Below are positions 25,126 through 35,935 of a DNA stretch of 64,000 bases, one piece after another. The stretch covers positions 5,146,001-5,210,000 of the forward strand of contig NC_087096.1 of NCBI RefSeq assembly GCF_963855985.1. The letters are read 5' to 3'. Made by a program: the position numbers and the translations under genes. Every line of letters begins with the position of its first letter. The first letter of the stretch is position 1. The notes below the pieces were generated by a model, which had not been told where the DNA came from, did not search any database, and saw only the letters and a program-made list of their open reading frames with translations. The DNA comes from Ostrinia nubilalis (taxonomy: Eukaryota > Arthropoda > Insecta > Lepidoptera > Crambidae).

Positions 25126-25291
25126 CTAAAGTTTTAGTTCCTCTGATGGCACATCCGGCGATACTTCGAAGTCACCTCCGAAAATGTCTCGGCGTTACTG
25201 ACTACAAAGTTTCAGTTCCTTCTGAGGCACATCCGGGCTTACGAGGTTAAGCCATTGTGGTATCTATACTAACTGATACCACAATAGCCTT
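25126..25291. repeat. Short direct repeat followed by a hairpin
   Basis: The phrase AAAGTTT(T/C)AGTTCCT..TGA.GGCACATCCGG occurs at about 25128 and again about 74 bp later. It is followed by an inverted repeat, GCCATTGTGGTATC ... GATACCACAATAGC, with a loop of about 10 bases (25251-25289). Likely a small mobile-element remnant. Confidence 0.5.
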
Positions 25292-25889
25292 TTTTATGTT
25301 CCAAGTAGGTATACCTATCCTAAACACAACAAAAAACATTATTTGAAAGACACACGTGATTCCATATTTGCGAATAAAACTAAACTATTCATGTTGTTTC
25401 CCCTTTTATATACAGGAAATTCCATATTGCGAACCTTCAAAGTAAAAGGTAATAAAAAATATATGGTTTCATCAGGAACGTTTCATCAAAAATAAATTGA
25501 AGTTACATGGGGAATAGAAAGTGGAATGGAACGCTTATAACTAAAATTGCTGTTATGGTACCTATACGATATTTGCTTGGTTATTTTTATACTAGAAACA
25601 CTTTTTTGTTTACATTATTTTTTTATTTTAATAACAAACTCAACTGTTAATTGGAAGACTGTAGGAGAGATCGAGCAGAGTTTTGACATTGTTACAATGG
25701 TGCAGACCCAGCCAGTAGGACTACGATGCTCTAAACCACGATAAGCTTATAACGTGTCTTTTTATCGATTTTACGTGACAAACCCATACATTTGTCGTCT
25801 AAAATCTTCGATACGATTTAATCACGGTGCGCATCCTAGCCCGGCTGAGGGCACAATAATTTTAAGAAAAGACACGCTCTAGGGTGGGA
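25292..25889. other. AT-rich stretch, no recognised gene
   Basis: One chance frame (25547-25744), rich in I, F and L. The dispersed phrase GCGCATCCTAGCCCGG near 25828 also occurs at 15970. Confidence 0.4.
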
Positions 25890-26115
25890 TAGTATGACCG
25901 ACTAATTGCTGCGTCTTGAAACTGCAACCGGCTTTAAATTTGTAAATGCAAAATGTGCGGATAGGCCCCCCACTAGGTGGACCGACGATCTGGTGAAGGT
26001 CGCGGAAAGTACCTGGATGCGAGCAGGGCAGGACCGCTCGTTATGGAAATCCTTGGGGGAGGCCTTTGTCCAGTCCAGGCAGTCCAAGCAGTGGACGTCC
26101 TTTAGCTGAACCGAA
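25890..26115 (+). mobile_element. RTE-type LINE 3' end, third variant
   Basis: An open stretch reads DRPPTRWTDDLVKVAESTWM, then RAGQDRSLWKSLGEAF, and the tail AAGCAGTGGACGTCCTTTAG. A 10-bp block (CAGTCCAGGC / CAGTCCAAGC) near 26070-26090 is duplicated within it. It is 5'-truncated, and the usual ATGATG end is decayed. Confidence 0.75.
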
Positions 26116-27187
26116 CGTACGAAATGTAAAATGCAGAACCACCAATTCAATGTAGACACATAAAATACCAACACATTCATACTCGACAGTTTCCAGGTCA
26201 TATGGTCACATGTTTTGGCAAGGGTTAAGCGTTCCATGCCGTCTCCTTATAAACCTGTCCTGCTCCAAGCATTAACCTTATTTTAACGAAGCTCGCGCTG
26301 TGGAATTATTGCGCTATTACTTTTATAGCGCTGCCTCAAAAAAGATGGGGTTGTTCATAAACCGGTAACCCCTTTTTCTGATAAAAGATCAGACAAAATA
26401 ATGTATTTTTTAAAAATAAATTGAGTGTAACTTCGTATTTAATAAGGCGATCCCTAAAAGTAACATCAAGCAAAAAATTAATCACATTTAAAATCTACAA
26501 AAATTTCTGGACTTGTCCCGATTTTTGGAACAACCTGTATAAAATATCCTTTGTTCTAATTCTTAAAACTCTGCCATCTAGTTCTAAGCAAAGCAAGCCT
26601 ACTATGAGTTAAAATATCGCTGTCATCTGTATAAGCCATAAGATAAATTATCTACCAAAAAAAAAACAAAATAGTACCTACCTACAGTTACTGAAGAAAC
26701 CCTTATAAGATTGGCATGTCTACATTATAATCAAGATATTATTATTAAAAGTCCTTTTTCCTTTTCCAGGTATCATTTTAGTATGCAGAGCCAGGCAGAG
26801 TAATGGACCCTGCCTACGTGAGTACCCAAACTTACACAACCCTTAGGACTTTCAAGTATGAACGTTTGCAAAGTATTTTGGGCCATCTACTATCTAAATT
26901 ATTATAATTATTACGTCATATATATACAAGCTCAATCGTCATTCGAAAGAATCTGCACTGATTTATATGAATAAATGTTATGGTAATTTATTCTGTTTAA
27001 ATGTTTAGGTATTAAGGACTAGGTTAAATAAATAAGCTCTCCGCAGCCGTTTTTCATTCAAGCAAAGATGGCTTTGATGGCAAAGAAACTGTGGCTAAGC
27101 TTTTCTTTTTTTGATGACTATTAGTAATACCTACCTTTCAGAATTTATTAAGAATAGTTCATAAATAGGTGTGATATTAAATGAACA
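26116..27187. other. AT-rich stretch, no recognised gene
   Basis: One chance frame at 26421-26612. No repeat ends noted. Confidence 0.4.
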
Positions 27188-27233
27188 AGTACGAAACTCA
27201 TCATCATCACCTGATGATGATGAGTTTCGTACT
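27188..27233. repeat. Perfect 22-bp palindrome with a 2-bp centre
   Basis: AGTACGAAACTCATCATCAT continues to TCA, then CC, then the exact inverse ending GAGTTTCGTACT. It contains ATGATGATG and its complement. It may have formed from the tail of an RTE-type element, or may simply be a small foldback. Confidence 0.75.
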
Positions 27234-27439
27234 CTCTATAGATTTGACTGCAGGAGCATGCCGACTCTAATCCTCTATAGGCAAAGGAGAATCTGGATTA
27301 CACACCCCACGCTGGCCAGACGAGTAGTCAGGTAGCAAGGATCATCCATTAGGTCATCAGGGTAGTGGGAGAGTAGTGAGTAGTCTACACAAAATTAATA
27401 AATACATTTAGAAAATCCATACATGCTCAAGCACGTATC

Positions 27440-28215
27440 CCAATGCACGCTGCTCCACGGAGTTATCGCAAAATGACATTGGGAACTTTTTGCCCCACTT
27501 TTCGAAAAGTAGCGGACACAAACGAAACCTATCACAGATGATACATACTAATATCCAATGAATTTCCGTGCATTTTTTTTCTCTCTTATATGGGAATATT
27601 GAGAAAATTAAGTTTTAATATTTTATTTTATTTTACATTTAGGTAATATTTTTGATGACCTCCGTGGCGGAGAGGCGCACACACCGGTTTTCAAGGTGTG
27701 CCGGGCCAATCCTGAGGTCCCGGGTTCGACTCCCGGTCGGGACAATATAGAAAACGATCTTTTCACATTGTCTCTGGTTTGGGTGTGTTGTGGTTCGTCG
27801 TTCCCGATTTCCATAACACAAATGCCTTAGCTACTTATTTTGGGTTGGAGTAATATATGAGATGTTGTCTAATATTAATTTAAGTATTTATAATATTTTA
27901 TTTATTTACATTATTTTATTTATATTTTTTATTTATTTATATTATTTTATTTACTTTTATTGGTTACTCTGCAATGCCAAACAACATAACATGTAAAAAT
28001 ATCAAATCATTTTAGGCAAATATATTTTCAACTTAGACTCGTCATATCTCAGAATTCCCATATCTCACAACATAGCGCTTTAAGTGAATATACTTACAAG
28101 TATAAAGCTTTGAAATAAAATACGTTTCATCTTTGTCCGCCGTGGGGCATTTTCTCATATTAAAGTTCCCAATGTCCTTTCACGAAATATCCGCGTGAAA
28201 ACGCACTGAACTAAG
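27440..28215. mobile_element. Inverted-repeat DNA transposon, decayed, with nested SINE
   Basis: Left text GACATTGGGAACTTTT, then GCCCCAC, then GCGGACACAAACGAAAC (about 27472-27528) has an inverted counterpart at about 28118-28180: GTTTCATCTTTGTCCGCCGT, GGGGCATTTT, then AAAGTTCCCAATGTC. The outer parts (CACGGAGTTATCGC and its counterpart near 28195) also match loosely. This suggests one non-autonomous transposon of about 0.8 kb into which SINE family 2 later inserted. Exact ends and duplication were not determined. Confidence 0.5.
27657..27965 (+). mobile_element. tRNA-derived SINE (family 2)
   Basis: The head GACCTCCGTGGCGGAGAGGC and the B-box GGTTCGACTCCC (about 27723-27734) form a tRNA-like region closing with GTCGGGAC at 27743. 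The body contains TGGTTTGGGTGTGTTGTGG and CCATAACACAAATGCCTTAG, then a long TTTATTTA-rich tail. This layout matches a SINE type common in moths. Chance frames across it are not genes. Confidence 0.8.
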
Positions 28216-29639
28216 TTAAGTTTCTATGGACACACTAATACGAGTATTATAGTGAAATCTGATGTGTATGCATGAACGCCCAACAAAGTTAAATTCTCAG
28301 ATACCTAATCCTGCATACTTAAACGAGGATACTAGGGTATAATTCCATACAACGCGCCAATAGAAACTGTGTATTCTAAAGGCTAGGCTTTAATTTATTT
28401 ATTGAGTTAATTATTCAAATTACGGTGTCCTGGTTTATGCGGACAAAAAATCTGAGTCAAAAGTTTAATATAAGTTGCCAAAATCATTTGCCATGGCTCG
28501 ATCCGACCGATAGCCTAAAGACTATTTATGTATATAGAGATCTAAATGTCCTATTTGAATAGTTAATTATAATCAATAAGTACACACCTACTTAAATTGT
28601 TTATTTTTCATTAAAATCAAATTAATTGTGTATTTTTCATAAAAAAATATTTTCATTAAAATCTGACAAGTGCTTCTCATAATCCTAGATATTTTCCAAA
28701 TTCAGCATTAAAAAGTGATGACGTCTTAACCAATAATATTTCCAAAACTCATAATGGTTGTTTCTCGTTAAAACTTGACTTTGTATTAATGTAAGAGCTT
28801 GAACGATACCAGAGTTCTGGGAAACGTAGAAATTCTCCGAAAAAGACATTTTGCCTACAATTTCCATGTCATAGCTTTTACATTGAGAAATATAGGCCTA
28901 ATGCTGTGTGAATTTAAATTCGTCGTCTTACAAATTTAAAATTAATTGAAACATTAATTAATGAGTAAATATTTCTATTTGCATATTTTAATTCTAATTA
29001 TTTTACCTATAATGCAAAAATTGTCTAAATGTTATACAATAATATAGGATTGGTCATTTTTACGCCTAAGTAGGAGCTTTTCTCCTAATCAACCATTCAG
29101 TTACTAAAATTTTGGGGGTGGTAAAGGTAATTAATTATTTTAGTATCTAATTATATTATCATAATTTTAAACTTACTTAGTACCTGAGCTTAAAATTAAA
29201 ATATTTATTTTCAACATTAAATTATAATTATTAAAATAATTTGACCCTAATCATATTTCAAATGTTAATTTTGTACTTTATACGTTTTTGGTTTCACTGA
29301 TTTCATTATAAAAGACAAAGGATTGAAAATCATTTAGTAAATTCACATTTCGTTGAACTAATTCTGTGCAATCACAGTCATGGATTCTCGTGGATTTGAC
29401 TAAACGCTTAATTAAATTAGCTTGTGTGCAATAAATCTTCAGTGAGTTAAGTTCCATACTAAATTGGGCTAATTTTGAGTTATGATCCGTCTATTATCAC
29501 CAGTTAGGTATCTAAAACACTTAATACACTTAAAACCAACTTACATGTCCGAACCAAATCCTCAAAGCGTGCACTTTAACAAAATCATTCCACGCAATCC
29601 AAAATTCAAATCAAACTTCCATTAACACGTTCACGGCAT
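28216..29639. other. Very AT-rich stretch, no feature recognised
   Basis: One chance frame at 28685-28867 (minus). A homopolymer- and AT-rich landscape typical of intron or intergenic DNA. Confidence 0.5.
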
Positions 29640-29830
29640 TAAACGAACTGTTTTACTGAAATCACGAACACAAGTTGCACAGATGCGCGAACTTCGAAGT
29701 TCGAAATTCGAATGGGACGACGGCGCGTGGTGCGCGGGCGGTTGCGCTCAGCCGACTGAAGATTCTGAATCGCCCAGAATCTCGCCCAAACTGCGCAGGG
29801 CGGCTACCACGTAACGATAAACGTAAACAA
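29640..29830. promoter_or_regulatory. CpG-rich island, possible promoter or first exon
   Basis: A sudden GC-rich patch lies in an AT-rich stretch: GACGACGGCGCGTGGTGCGC followed by GGGCGGTTGCGCTCAGCC, with a small palindrome GAACTTCGAAGTTC near 29690. There is no long reading frame and no clear TATA box with a fixed distance. A transcription start region of a gene on either strand would look like this, but so would an unidentified repeat. Speculative. Confidence 0.3.
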
Positions 29831-30755
29831 AAGCTGATTTATCGCTAAGAAAGTGTAAGCTAATGGTGTTACGTTTAATTCCGCGGTTGTTAGCTTGAAG
29901 ACGTTGGGTGGTACGGGTATTTACGAAATAGTTTGTAAGATAGAAAAGGAAATATTCGAATAAATATAGCTACTTATGAAGTCAGAGATAAAGTTTTAAA
30001 ATAAAAAATATTTATATTCTGATTTCAATAATTTATTTGGCTACTGAATACACTAATTTACATACAATAAATCAGGTTTTCCATGACCTATAACGACTAT
30101 AACGTTCCTCTACAACAACTTCATATCCTATACGGTGCGAATGAGAGAATAGTAATATAAGTATAAAATAAATAAATAGCTGATAGGCCCAGGGACTTCG
30201 GAAAATCATTGTTATATGGTTAAAATATTTCTTCTATCGTGTAGTTTGCAATGACTGAGTTCACAACCCTAGTGAAAGAAGATAAGTGTTTGAAATGGCG
30301 CACTCAGAATGACGCCATTAAAACCATTGACGCTCTAACTTAAAAAGCAGTTCAACACTGCAATATCTAAGTAAGTGATATTTTATTAACTAAATGTATA
30401 GTAGTTGAACTCATCAATCTAAGAACATCTTATCCTCACCACAGCATTAAACTAGTCTAGATTTTACCACCAAACCGCGAGCGTTCATCTGGTAGATTCT
30501 ATAAATAATCCCGTATTAAATTAAATTCTCTATCATGAGATACGTCGCGGAATATCTTAGGCCACATGTACACACGACAGCTTATCAGGCTACCCGTTTT
30601 TGTTGCACACTCGCCCCTACTACAACTACACAAGAACCGGCAGTGGTTACCTTGACGTGCCGTCGTCTGTACATATTTTGAATTCATGCCAATTTTACAC
30701 ATGAACCATGTAGATTGATCCGGCGTAGATCAAGAAATAATTGTCTGCGTTAGAC
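29831..30755. other. AT-rich stretch, no recognised gene
   Basis: One chance frame at 30499-30702 (minus). No repeat ends noted. Confidence 0.4.
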
Positions 30756-30926
30756 AAGGTGTAAACCACCGACCTTTAGATGGCCGATAGTTGGGCCCAA
30801 TTCTAATTTGTGTGAAGAATCGGCCGATAACAAATCGGTGTAGTGTGCGCACTTTCATACATCTCATACTGATTAACAGCCCGACCCAACTATCGGCCAG
30901 CTAAAAATCGGTGGTCTGCACCTAGG
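30756..30926. mobile_element. MITE with about 43-bp inverted ends
   Basis: Left end AGGTGTAAACCACCGACC, then GATGGCCGATAGTTGGG. Right end CCCAACTATCGGCCAGC, then ATCGGTGGTCTGCACCT. The two pair over about 43 bp with a few mismatches. No coding capacity. The target duplication is unclear. It lies directly against the 14-bp duplication of the LINE fragment that follows. Confidence 0.7.
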
Positions 30927-30937
30927 CTACGACACGC

Positions 30938-31214
30938 TTGACTTAAGATGTCCCCTAGATGGGGCAGAGGGCGTCCTCAACAGTCCTCCATCGCGTTCGG
31001 TCTTGAGCTTCGCGCTTGATCTCGCTCCAGGTCTTGCCGATTTTCTTCGCTTCGTCTGCTACAGTGCGCCGCCAAGTTTTTTGGGGCGACCACGTTTGCG
31101 TTTTCCTTTGGGGTTCCAATCCAAAGCCTGCTTAGGGATGTGATCGGGATCCCTTCGGAGAGTGTGGCCAATCCATTTCCACTTGCGGCGCTTGATCTGA
31201 TCTGAATCCGATCA
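30938..31214 (-). mobile_element. LINE (RTE-like) 3' end with 14-bp target duplication
   Basis: On the minus strand a frame reads [20 protein letters not shown], then [18 protein letters not shown] one-base loss in an A-run (near 31078) shifts it, and it resumes as [35 protein letters not shown], stop. This is a reverse-transcriptase C-terminal tail different from the ATGATG subfamilies. AGGCTACGACACGC is duplicated exactly at 30924-30937 and 31215-31228, marking the insertion. 5'-truncated and dead. Confidence 0.8.
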
Positions 31215-31408
31215 AGGCTACGACACGCGACGGACGCGAACTGTGTGACTAGGTAGCTAGGTCCGACGAAATTTTTGTCTTGTCTGCGGCAGACAATAGA
31301 TGAAATTTCTTAGCGTGTAAGAAGCCTTAGGGCTTCGTGCGGGCTCGGTCGATGCCGACGATGCCTCCAGCGTGATTAATTTAAATGAGTGTCCCGAACG
31401 GTCCATTT

Positions 31409-31760
31409 ACATAATCTGCCAGACGTGTGATCACAGTGTTCTAACATTTCGATGTGAGCGTAAATTGGATGAAAGGATTGCTTTTCTTGCCGTATAAACT
31501 TTGGTTATTAGGTTTTTTGGTTTTACTTGCGTTCTCGCATTTCATTTAGTCGATAACGAATTAAAGTAATGTCTCTTACTGTCTTGTTTAACAGTATAAT
31601 ATGCCAGACGTGTGATCACAGTATTTAATATTTCAATGTGCAAGTAAATGGGATGAAAGGATAGCTTTTCTTGCCGTATAAACCTAGGTTATTAGGTTTT
31701 TTGGTTTCAAGTTGAAGAAACGTTACTTATTTTCTTATTGACAGTATAATCTGTCAGACG
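31409..31760. repeat. Diverged tandem repeat, about 185-bp unit
   Basis: The block GCCAGACGTGTGATCACAG starts at 31418 and again at 31603. Each is followed by a TGGATGAAAGGAT or GGGATGAAAGGAT block and CTTTTCTTGCCGTATAAAC, then TTATTAGGTTTTTTGGTTT. A third start (TGTCAGACG) appears at 31753 and then stops. Units differ by point changes and an indel. Origin unknown. Confidence 0.7.
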
Positions 31761-33906
31761 AAATTCGAAATTAAAACGTTATTATTCTTCTTGTTTATCA
31801 GTGCCAACCAAAAATTGCGATCCTTAAGATGTAGGTATTCACTTTTAGCTCAAAACACTATTATAATATTCCTTCCTATCTAGAAAGAACGCGTTTTATT
31901 AAATGCCACCTAAGCAAATTTTTTTCTTCTACAATTTATCAAATTGCACGCGAAACATCGCCCCAGTTCTTTCACGACAAGCAAATAACTTTAATACTTG
32001 ACACTTGAAATATGCAAGAAAACATAAGTCCTGTTAATTAATAGCATGAAATGCAAAATACCAACGCAAAGCTTGCATATTAATGCAACAAAAACGTGGA
32101 ACACACGTCTCTTTTTGCATTGAATTTTTATGTAAAAAAGGGAAATATTTTACTTTTTATCACGAAATGGCGTTGAGGCGATTACCATACTTGTTATTTT
32201 AACGGGCAGATTCAGTTGGAGCGAATAACTTCGGAAACCTTTTTAAGTTGAAAAAATATATTGAAAACTATATTATTTGAGTCACTTTATCCTTAAGTGA
32301 ATCTTTGGACATCTGCCAACCTAATTATCATAAATCAATATCTATTGAAGGTTAACGTTAAACGTTAGATGCAAGAAATAATTACAGGTTGAACTTAACT
32401 GAAATGGAAGTAGAGTTTGTACACAGACAAAGAAGTTTAAGTTTAACAAGTCAACTACAAACGCAAAGAAACCTGTGTTTCGTATTCAACCTTATTTTGA
32501 ATTTTTAAGTGACCCTCATGAAAACAAAATTCACAGTTAACACTGTTGCCGATGGTACATAGGACAGTAAATTAAAATAAATAGTTTTATGTGCTTACGT
32601 TCGACTGTACACTATGATTGCAATCAATGATTGAATATTCAGTAAATTATTTTAGTACCTACCAAACTAATTTCAAATATTATCATCACATCATTTTCAA
32701 AAACCAAAACCTATTTGGACCCATCAATATTATCTGGTAGCCTTACGAGAGCACCTCACAGTCAGCCTTTATATGCCGTAAATCAATTTTCTCTCGGCCT
32801 TGTGCATCCGGATCTACATTCTGCACGGTTGGGTTATCCTTTAAAACCGCCATTGTAACAATCACAGGATAATCTAGGGTGATATTACGAGTACCTATGT
32901 TATCAGAGAAAATAATTGGTTTTAATTGTGTACTTGTACTTGCGTTCTGTTAGTAATTTTCGATCAGTATAAAATCGTATGGATTAATTAATGTTCGCGT
33001 TAGCAAATCATGAGTCAAAGAAACTTTGCAACTTATACAAATAAGTTGCACAAGCATTGATGTCAATAATACTTCCGATTACAACTTGTTGTACTTTCAA
33101 CTTTATTATTTCTAAATAAAGATCCCTTAATCAAGAGCTACGCATAAGCCATAATGATCTGCGTTTAGAACAATCCCTCTAATGTTAAGGCCGGGTAGCA
33201 GAGAAAATGGCGAAAATGAGGTTTTCATTTTTCATTTTTGAGGTACTAAACAGTAAAATTAAAGGCTAAGATTTTTATTGGGCATAGTTGAGGATATTTT
33301 TTTTAGGGCTATTAACGGATGGAAACACGATTTGATGAAGTTGACTCGATAGAATAAATTCCCAAAGTTACCTCTATTCGTTTTCTATTTATGGTTTTAT
33401 TTTTAAAATAAGCGATTTGAGATTCTAAATCTTTTACTAAACTAAAGTTCAGAAATAACTCGAGGGCTTTTAACGGATGAAATTTTTATATTGCGTCTTA
33501 TTTAGTTACTATGTTAAAAAATGTGGAAAAAATCGTCCATGACGGCTTGGACACTCTCAATCAGTCGCGCGGTGGCGCTTACGGAGGACGGACGCGTGTC
33601 AGTTTTTTGGCCGTGACAGTTCGCGATTTGTCAATATTTTTGACAATGATGACTTTGATGAGTCACAGTATAATAATATCAGTGTTACTGGAGAAAGATT
33701 AAATTTTTGATAATTTAAAATTATCAATTTTGTCTACCTATTGAAATTTAAATCGTTCGCATTCTTTTAAACGAAGACTCTACTCATGATACATAGTACA
33801 TTCCTCAAATATGAGACAAAACCAATGAGTTAAAATTACATTTTAATAGTACCTACATACAATCGTCTTACACTCTTTAGAAGAGCACACTGACACAAAT
33901 AAATAA
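31761..33906. other. AT-rich stretch; one short GC-richer patch
   Basis: Around 33540-33610 is a GC-richer patch (GTCGCGCGGTGGCGCTTACG) inside a 63-codon chance frame. Otherwise AT-rich with no recognised gene or repeat end. Confidence 0.4.
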
Positions 33907-35029
33907 TAAAAAATACTGTCTAAGGTCTGTAGCTAAAGGTCTAAGCTGTAAGATAGAAGAATCTTCTAGCCAAAAAGATGGCAGATGCAGCATATGTCAA
34001 CGGATTTAAAACTGGAGTTAATATGGCTGCTTTGGATTCGGTGGAAAGGCGTGCCAGAAGACTTATCGACAGCCCTACCCTTGTTGAAGCGGCGCTCCAG
34101 GAACTTGACAATCGCCGTAAGGTAGCATCCCTATCGGTTTTCTACAGGCTACACTTCGGAGAATGTGCGAAAGAATTACACGAATTAATTCCACCAGCCC
34201 CCTTCCATCATCGGGGAACCAGACGCAGGTTAGCGTACCATCCCTATATTGTTGACATTCCACCAGCTCGCACTAAGCGTTTCGATGACTCTTTTATAAT
34301 GCGAACAGCTAGGGACTGGAATTCGTTGCCTGCTGCTGTCTTTCCCGAAAACTATAATCCGGGCCTCTTCAAGGCGAGAGTGAATAAGCACTTACAGGGC
34401 AGATATGTACCATCCTAGACTGCATCCCACTTAACATCAGGTGCGATTGTGGTCAAATACCTGCCTTGTTATATATAAAAAAATTAAAAAAAAATATGAC
34501 TCCTTGTAGACTTGAGTGTCTAGAGCGTCCCTTCCTCCACCATGCGTAAGAATTTTCACAAAAATACTGTCTAAGGTCTGTAGCTAAAGGTCTACGCTGC
34601 AAGATGGAAGAATCTTCTAACCAAAAAGATGGCAGATGCAGCAGATGTCAACGGATTTAAAACTGGAGTTGATGTGACTCCTTGTAAACTTGAGTGTCTA
34701 GAGCGTCCCTTCCTCCACCATGCGTAAGAATTTTCACAAAAATACTGTCTAAGGTCTGTAGCTAAAGGTCTAAGCCGTAAGATAGAAGAATCTTATAGCC
34801 AAAAACATGGCAGATGCAGCAGATGTCAACGGATTTAAAACTTGGAGTTCATGTGACTCCTTCTAGACTTGAGTCTCTAGAGTCTAGAGCGTCCCTTCCT
34901 CCACCATGCGTAAAAGTTTTCCAAAAATACTGTCTGAGGTCTGTAATAAAAGTCTAAACTGCAAGATAGAAGAATATTTTAGCCACAAACATGGCAGATG
35001 CAGCATATCTCAACGGATTTAAGACTGGA
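33907..35029. repeat. Four-unit tandem array (about 178-184 bp), interrupted by a LINE
   Basis: Units begin AAAATACTGTCTAAGG near 33908, at 34561, at 34739 and (as CTGAGG) at 34923. Each runs through AAGATGGCAGATGCAGCA and GGATTTAAAACTGGAGTT, and then (in the first three) GTGACTCCTTGTAGACTTGA and CCTTCCTCCACCATGCG. Unit 1 is split by the LINE at 34026-34492. Unit 3 has an extra TCTAGAG. Unit 4 is cut off after the TTAAGACTGGA block. One frame through a unit gives a short cysteine-containing peptide (about 32 codons), so an origin from an exon is possible but not shown. Confidence 0.8.
34026..34492 (+). mobile_element. LINE 3' end (Jockey/CR1-like) inserted in the tandem array
   Basis: It encodes the C-terminal tail of an insect LINE reverse transcriptase: LDSVERRARRLIDSP, then RRKVASLSVFYRLHFGEC, then IMRTARDWNSLPAAVFPE and FKARVNKHLQGR, stop at 34416-34418. 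A short 3' UTR (CATCCCACTTAACATCAGGT) and an A-rich tail follow. AATATG is duplicated at 34020-34025 and 34493-34498. The intact sister units show the uninterrupted site (GGAGTTGATGTGACTCC). All catalytic parts are missing. Confidence 0.9.
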
Positions 35030-35779
35030 CTACTGGCACCACCTTGCAATGTCATCCTCTCATTGTTATCTGTAATGTAAATTATTTTTAAAATGTATTT
35101 AAAAAATAAAATGTTCGTTTTATTATTTCAATAATCTGACCTCTCAACTCAACTATACTACACAAACACCTTTGTTCGCAACTGTACTGACGAAACCTCG
35201 ATATTATACTGTTAATTTAAGATGGCAAGCTCTTTGCTGCGGTAATGCACTCCAGGTGTGATGCTTATTGCTCATAGTGATTTTCGATACAGAGCCCCGT
35301 ACATACGTTATACATAAATTATGGAAAGAAAACACCCAGACCAATACAAACAAATATGTATGCAATTTTAGTATGATATTTTTATTTATTAATAAACAAA
35401 AAGACTGAACAAAATTGATGCGTGTACTGATTAATGTAATTAACCACATGCAAAGCTTTGTGAATTGCAACAACTATAATTTATTATCCAAGCTCTAAAT
35501 AATCGCTACTACGAGTAACTGATCATAAAATGTTTTTCCAATCGCTCAAGCTCCCGAGGATCTACCGATAGGTCGGGTGACGTAATCTTGAAATTCTTTT
35601 AGCCGGCGCGGAACTTCCGGAAGGTCGGGTGACGCCACGCCTCTTTGAACCGTGTTTACTTTGGCAGTTATATTCTATAATATTTATTCGATTCTAAAAT
35701 ATATTCCCAAAAATTTTGAAAGTTGTTTTAATTTGTATCACTTGGATATGATTTGTATTAGAAAGTGCTGTGAGTGTGA
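35030..35779. other. AT-rich stretch, no recognised gene
   Basis: A chance minus-strand frame of 89 codons at 35204-35473 has no motif. A phrase AGGTCGGGTGACG repeats at about 35570 and 35620. Confidence 0.4.
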
Positions 35780-35935
35780 CGCTTGAACGGAAGGAAGTCA
35801 ACCTAACCTAACCAACTGCGTATTTCCAAACTGCGTATTTCTATACTGTGTAGCCGCGAGAGCTCTTTGGCGCGCTGTCTTCGGCGAAGTATTGCGCGCG
35901 CAGATTTTGACAGCGCGAAATACCTACTTTAGCAG
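35780..35935. promoter_or_regulatory. GC-richer patch with CCTAACCTAACC, possible promoter region
   Basis: AACCTAACCTAACC near 35799 is followed by a direct repeat (CTGCGTATTT twice) and by GCGCGCTGTCTTCGGCGAAG, whose CGCGCTGTC is partly inverted at GACAGCGCG (35918). This kind of CpG-rich patch can mark a transcription start, but no attached gene was found. Low certainty. Confidence 0.2.

Noticed and set aside
27639..27821. Minus-strand open frames with RPGVEPGTSGL-like text
   Set aside because: This peptide is a known by-product of translating tRNA-derived SINE B boxes. Not a gene.
33511..33702. 63-codon frame with a GC-rich centre as a gene
   Set aside because: No family match recognised, no upstream or downstream support, and it lies in AT-rich DNA.
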